From Apricaphanius iberus (Eukaryota > Chordata > Actinopteri > Cyprinodontiformes > Aphaniidae), in the NCBI GenBank assembly GCA_028564705.1, contig JAPXFQ010001681.1, positions 62,001 to 126,000 of the forward strand: 64,000 bases of DNA, in the 5' to 3' direction. Below are positions 59,511 through 64,000 of this stretch, one piece after another; position 1 is the stretch's first letter, and each line of letters begins with the position of its first letter. Position numbers and translations under genes: made by a program. The notes under the pieces were generated by a model. It did not search any database and was not told the origin of the DNA. It worked only from the letters and a program-made list of their open reading frames with translations.

Positions 59511-61393
59511 TCACTGAGTTAGGCACCACTTCTCACTTACAGCTCTTACTCTGGTCAGTGCATCTGCCAATTTAGCTGCAGCAGTTTCAGCAGTGGCCGT
59601 GGCCTCAGCAGCTGCAGCTTGGCCGACAGCTCGGAGAAACGAGTTGTTGCTCTCTGCTGCACCTCTATCTTTGCCAGCCTGAGACATCTCTTGTCTAATG
59701 GCTCTGTCGGCCTCGCTAAACATATCATTTGTGTAGCGCCCCCCTCCATTTCTCCGGACCATTTCATTGATCTTCCCCACCAGCTTATCCTCTTGATTCC
59801 TAGTTTTATTTAAATCACGTTCATTGTTGTTAAAGCTAACGTAACCTCCCAGACATTTGCAGACCAAGTTATTAAGAGATGTGGAGAAAGGCAGAACTCT
59901 CCTTCCTTGACCTTCCTCTATTTCATCTCCATGAGTGAACAAGATCATGGTATATCTGTCTGCCTCTTCTCCAAACATTGCCTTGATGATTTCCACCATG
60001 TCTTCTTCTTCTCTTGAGAAATTATTTGAGTTGATCGCAATCAGGAAGACATGAGGACCAGGAGCACACATTGAGACACATCTAGCCACCTGTATTTTCA
60101 TCTCCTCAGCTGTCATTCTGGTGTTAAACAGACCTGGAGTATCAATAACTACCAAGTTTGGGCTATCAGACGAGTTACGAACCGACTTCTTACACACTAA
60201 TGTATTTGGTCCAAACTGAGGAGGGATTGATTGTGTAATGATGTTTCCTGCAGAGCTCTTGCCAGTTCCAGTTTTGCCAATGAGCAAAATGGTAAGATCT
60301 TCTGGATCTGGAACGAAAAGAAATCCTTCACATACATCATTTGCAATGGGAAGTGACAAGCTTGATTGAAATATTGCAGATTTCGTTGTTGATATAGTCA
60401 ACATAAAATACTTGTTACACTTTACCAACAACCCTGAAATTATCTTAAATACTTTACATGGAGATACATGCATAGTGTTGACAAATGTTTTCCAAACCAT
60501 GAATAAACATTTTAACAATCTGATTAAATAAAATCAATTGAAAACCTACCAGACTGCACAATAGTCTTTTATGGTTATGTTATTATTTATTAAGAGTATT
60601 GAATTTGACCAGTTTTGTATTTTAAATATTAAATAAATAATGAATCAAACTGTTTTGATCTCACCTTTTGTTTTCTTATCACATTTTTTCTTCCTAGCCT
60701 TTCCTGTGTCCTCCTGTTTGCCTGAACAGAAAGAAGCAAGTAGACATTTTCTTATTTTTATTCTTTGGAATTAAAATATTATTGTTATGGGTTTTTAATT
60801 TACCACTGTCACTAATGATTGCAATATTTGTAAAAAATATTACAAGTTGAAAATTTTTTGGATTTGAAAGATACACTGCAAAAACAGATGTTTCAAAAAT
60901 GACATTTCCTGAGCGTGTTCAGGGACTAGATATGTTGTGTAGATTTTAGCACACTGTGTGTAATCCTCCAATCAATTGATTGACACAGAGAAAGTCTTAT
61001 CTTCTGTGCCTGAAAATCTGACACAGAAAATGTTACGATTTTAAAATAAAATAAACAAAAAAACCAAATATACATTAAGCAACCAAAAATGCATATTAAT
61101 ACATGCACACAAATAAATTCACAGTTTAACGGGAACAATTATTTAAATTGTCTAACACATAAATTGTGTTAAAATTAACTCAACAAGTGCAGTCCCTGAT
61201 CACATTCAGGACATGTGTCATTTTTAACTGTTATCTGTTTTTGCCGTGTAAGTTGTATCCTCTTCATTAGAAAGAAATTCATCAAGCAGTTATCAAGACT
61301 TTCTCATGAAAAGTTTTTTTTTAAAAATTTAAACTAAATTGATCAGGAAGGAGTTTAAAGTATTTCTATAAACTCACCTTTTGTTTTGGGCAT
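59511..61393 (-). CDS. AIG1/GIMAP-type GTPase, three coding exons
   Basis: Exons 61378-61393, 60665-60721 and 59511-60307 join in phase into 289 residues. GIMAPs are septin-related GTPases of lymphocyte survival and endomembranes, expanded into many copies in fishes. The first two exons encode a short basic tail (MPKTKG, then KARKKKCDKK). The AIG1 domain holds the P-loop GKTGTGKS (35-42), DTPG (80-83), the conserved CAPGPHVFLIAI box (105-116) and THGD as the G4 motif (149-152). The C-terminus is alanine-rich and likely helical (AEATATAETAAAKLADAL), with no membrane anchor. Exon 3 is open 210 nt upstream of its acceptor, so an unspliced start at 60518 is possible but would add a non-homologous leader. 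Which GIMAP member it is cannot be told. Confidence 0.88.
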
Positions 61394-61444
61394 GTTCCTT
61401 ACTGCAGGAGGAGCGTCGATGTGGAGCCGTTGTTTTAGTGTTGG

Positions 61445-61490
61445 TGGTGAATGGTGTAACTCCCCATCTCTGATCTTATATAATAACCTG
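61445..61490 (-). promoter_or_regulatory. TATA box and start region of the GIMAP-like gene
   Basis: TATATAAG on the minus strand at 61475-61482, about 80 nt upstream of the start codon. This leaves room for a start site near 61445-61450 and a short 5' UTR. A TATA promoter suits an inducible immune gene, unlike its two CpG-type neighbours. Confidence 0.55.
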
Positions 61491-64000
61491 ACCCATGGTC
61501 TCCTCCCATGATATATTCCAACATATAAGGAAAAGTTTTGTCTGTAGATCTGTCATCAAATACAGGAAACCTGTTTCTGTGCGGACAAGGGTAACTTAAA
61601 ACCCTTTTGGAGTTTAATGATTAGGAGAGGGCTAGTTCAATCCAACAACACCAATCTTCTAACTTTCAAAAGACAAGAACTCTGCATCTTTACTAAAGAA
61701 CCTTGTTCAACCACTACAATCAGTCAAAAACAAAGCAAAAAGCAGTTAAAACGATGATTAGGTAGGAGCAGGTGTTTTATCAGAGAGAATCAGATCCTGA
61801 GACATCATGCAACTAGTAGTACTTTTAAATAATCTTATATGCAGAATAATGTCTTATAATGTAGGTTTTTTTCAATTATATATATATATATATATATTTT
61901 TTTTTTTTTTGCTTTGGTGGAGTCCGACTGCCGCAGTTTTCTTATCAATTCTACTGCAGCTGACGCAATGCTATATTTGACAACCAAATATGCAGATATG
62001 TATGCATAGAGAATATAAGTTGCGCTGTTTTGTTCCCTGATGCAGGATATTTAAGTTCCAGACATGAAAAGAAAAACACGAAAAACAGCTTTCACCCCTA
62101 CTGACTGAATATAATGTAATCTGATAAAACGAGCAGGGGGGGGGGGTCTTAGGATAAAACATATAGAGGAAAATAACAGCCAGCCTAAATGCTTACTGAG
62201 ACACCAACAGGGAAGATCTTATCATAAACACGTCTCATTTTTCCATTTTATCTTTTTTGTCATCCAAACAGACATAAGATAATTTAAATCTATGTGCATG
62301 TCTTACAGCCAAATGTGAGCTATATTTTGAAAGGTGATTTATCTGTCAACTTCATTTTTACTTGGACTTCATCAGCAATGTCCTGACAAAGTTATTCGAT
62401 GTTTTACAAAAATCTATTTAAACTAAAACCAAGCTCCTGCATATACAGGAGACACACAGATCAAACAGTAGACAAGAAAAACCAATTAAAGTCATGCGAA
62501 AGTTTTCTATGACATATGACGTGAAACTAACTTATAGCGGCAGCTGCAGGCAAACGGGAAGTTGTTCTTTTGTCTTCTGTTAACGTGAATTACTGAGGGA
62601 TCTAAACAAGTGAAGCAGAGCAGAGAAGCATCAGCTTCTGGTGGGGATGGAAACAAAACTGGACCAAAACAACAGAGATGAAGTGATGAAAACCTGCAGG
62701 TATCCCTGCAATGGAGACCAGACACTAGACTGGGAACACGGAACAGCTGGTGAACAGGAAGCAGACAGAAAAAAAAAACTGTCATCATCCACTGGTTTTA
62801 TGTCTTGGTTTTCATGTTCGTATTCGGATAATTTCTGAGTAGTTTATTATTATTAAATTATTGCCATACTTTGTTCATTCATTTTGTATTAAATTTCTTT
62901 CTTATTTCACGTCTCTTGGTTTACACATTCGTGTTAGTGTTATTTTTGTTCCTTTTTGTTCGTAGATCCTTTATATTTGGTTAAACTGTCTTTTTTGGTC
63001 TCCTTCACTTTGTTCAGCATTCTTCTGATTAAAATCATCTGGTTTCTACCCCTATCTCCACCCCTCAGTATTTGAACTCCTTGTTCACTGCAGTTTTCAT
63101 CTGTTGTGTGCATCCTGGTTAAATGTCTTGCATCCTCATATTTTCAAGTTTTCCTTTGTTTTCAGTATTCAGTATTCTGCCCTTTGTAATGCTTCGCTGG
63201 AGTTCTTGTTGGTATTTTGGTCATATTCCAACACCACGTCTTGTAAAAGATGGAAAGATGGAGTTGTTTTTGAAATGCAATGGCTTTAAAATCAACATCA
63301 CCAACAAAGAAGGTTAATTTTTAATGAATGAAAGTCAGATCTAATGTAAAACGGACATGAACACATGCAGCAATTCAGAATGAAGCCCCAACAGAAAGTC
63401 AGAATTGAACAACTAGTAATTTATTAGTCATATTCTAAACTTTTTTCCACATGGTATGTGGATGTCCAACTCCTGGGGCATTAATAACATTAACTGAAAT
63501 AGTGATTTTGCTGATAAATTAAATATACATACAAGTAAAAAGTTATTGTGCAGAGAACCTAATTCACACCACAGACCTGAAACCTAAACTCACAAATTAT
63601 GCTTCAATACCTTAAAACTGGGCTTGAGTCCCCACAAGGAACTGCGTTCCTGTGGAGATGACACAGGTCCTCAAAATGTCACACAAACAAGTACACGCAC
63701 AAAGACACACAATTTAATATTGATTCAATATTAAATGAGCCACATCAAATAGCACAATACAAATGCCATTTCATGCAAATGTCATTGAAGAATCAAACAC
63801 ATTTTTATAGCCTACATAAAATTTCACATAAAGGGTCACAACAGAGTTTTTCTTCTTCTTGAAAAAGCCCCACACATCTTTCATCTGGGCAAACTTTTAA
63901 CAGTATCATTTATCAAAGAAACCCCTTTAAATCTGTAATAATCTTTTAAAGCCCTTGAAGAACATTACAATCACTGACTGGTGACGTCCCAAATTTTTAA
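61491..64000. other. Right-hand region without a supported gene
   Basis: AT-rich. Contains a TA microsatellite plus T-run (61880-61912) and a G-run (62136-62147). Open frames at 62507-62838 and 63104-63317 have no recognisable motif. The block GTCCCCACAAGGAACTG around 63631 resembles a dispersed fish repeat. Confidence 0.4.

Noticed and set aside
62507..62838. Overlapping ORFs to the right of the GIMAP-like gene as a further immune gene exon
   Set aside because: No AIG1 motif, no convincing splice sites and low-complexity residues.
1..64000. CRISPR array, operon or prokaryotic system
   Set aside because: No regularly spaced repeats and no bacterial gene; the intron-exon structure is vertebrate.

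Overview
This is vertebrate, almost certainly teleost, nuclear DNA. Short coding exons with GT...AG borders sit in long AT-rich introns full of fish-type transposons (Tc1/mariner, hAT, PIF/Harbinger-like, Helitron-like, L1- and L2-type LINEs, a tRNA-derived SINE). I place it in the acanthomorph fishes only loosely. No prokaryotic, organellar or viral gene is seen.

Three protein-coding genes are supported, all on the minus strand. (1) positions 1-21072: tbc1d15, a Rab GTPase-activating protein. Its start codon is at 21072 and 14 coding exons can be read down to 462; the C-terminal exons lie beyond the left edge. (2) 24351-54930: zfc3h1, the large scaffold of nuclear RNA decay (PAXT connection), complete from start to stop in 35 coding exons that join in frame into about 2,086 residues. 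(3) 59511-61393: a three-exon AIG1/GIMAP-type GTPase of 289 residues with a TATA box and a poly(A) signal. Exon borders were read by eye from homology plus splice signals; every phase joins without a frameshift.

Layout: 1-21.1 kb tbc1d15; 21.1-23.8 kb intergenic with a MITE and an unexplained ORF; 23.8-55.2 kb zfc3h1; 55.2-58.4 kb a cluster of 5'-truncated LINEs, one with a clear target-site duplication only about 235 bp upstream of the zfc3h1 start codon; 58.4-59.4 kb unremarkable; 59.4-61.5 kb the GIMAP-like gene; 61.5-64 kb no supported gene. In human, ZFC3H1 and TBC1D15 are neighbours on 12q21 but separated by THAP2, TMEM19 and RAB21 and on opposite strands, so this locus is a rearranged and pared-down version.

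I found no clearly new multi-gene system. The most interesting items are: an intact transposase whose catalytic spacing is DD38E (the Intruder family close to Tc1) with near-perfect TIRs in a tbc1d15 intron; a PIF/Harbinger-like non-autonomous element carrying a histone-mRNA-type 3' stem-loop; a hAT > Helitron > SINE nest; a 60-bp in-frame duplication in zfc3h1 adding two CVCC motifs; CA-repeats placed directly downstream of three 5' splice sites; and a GC-AG intron in tbc1d15.
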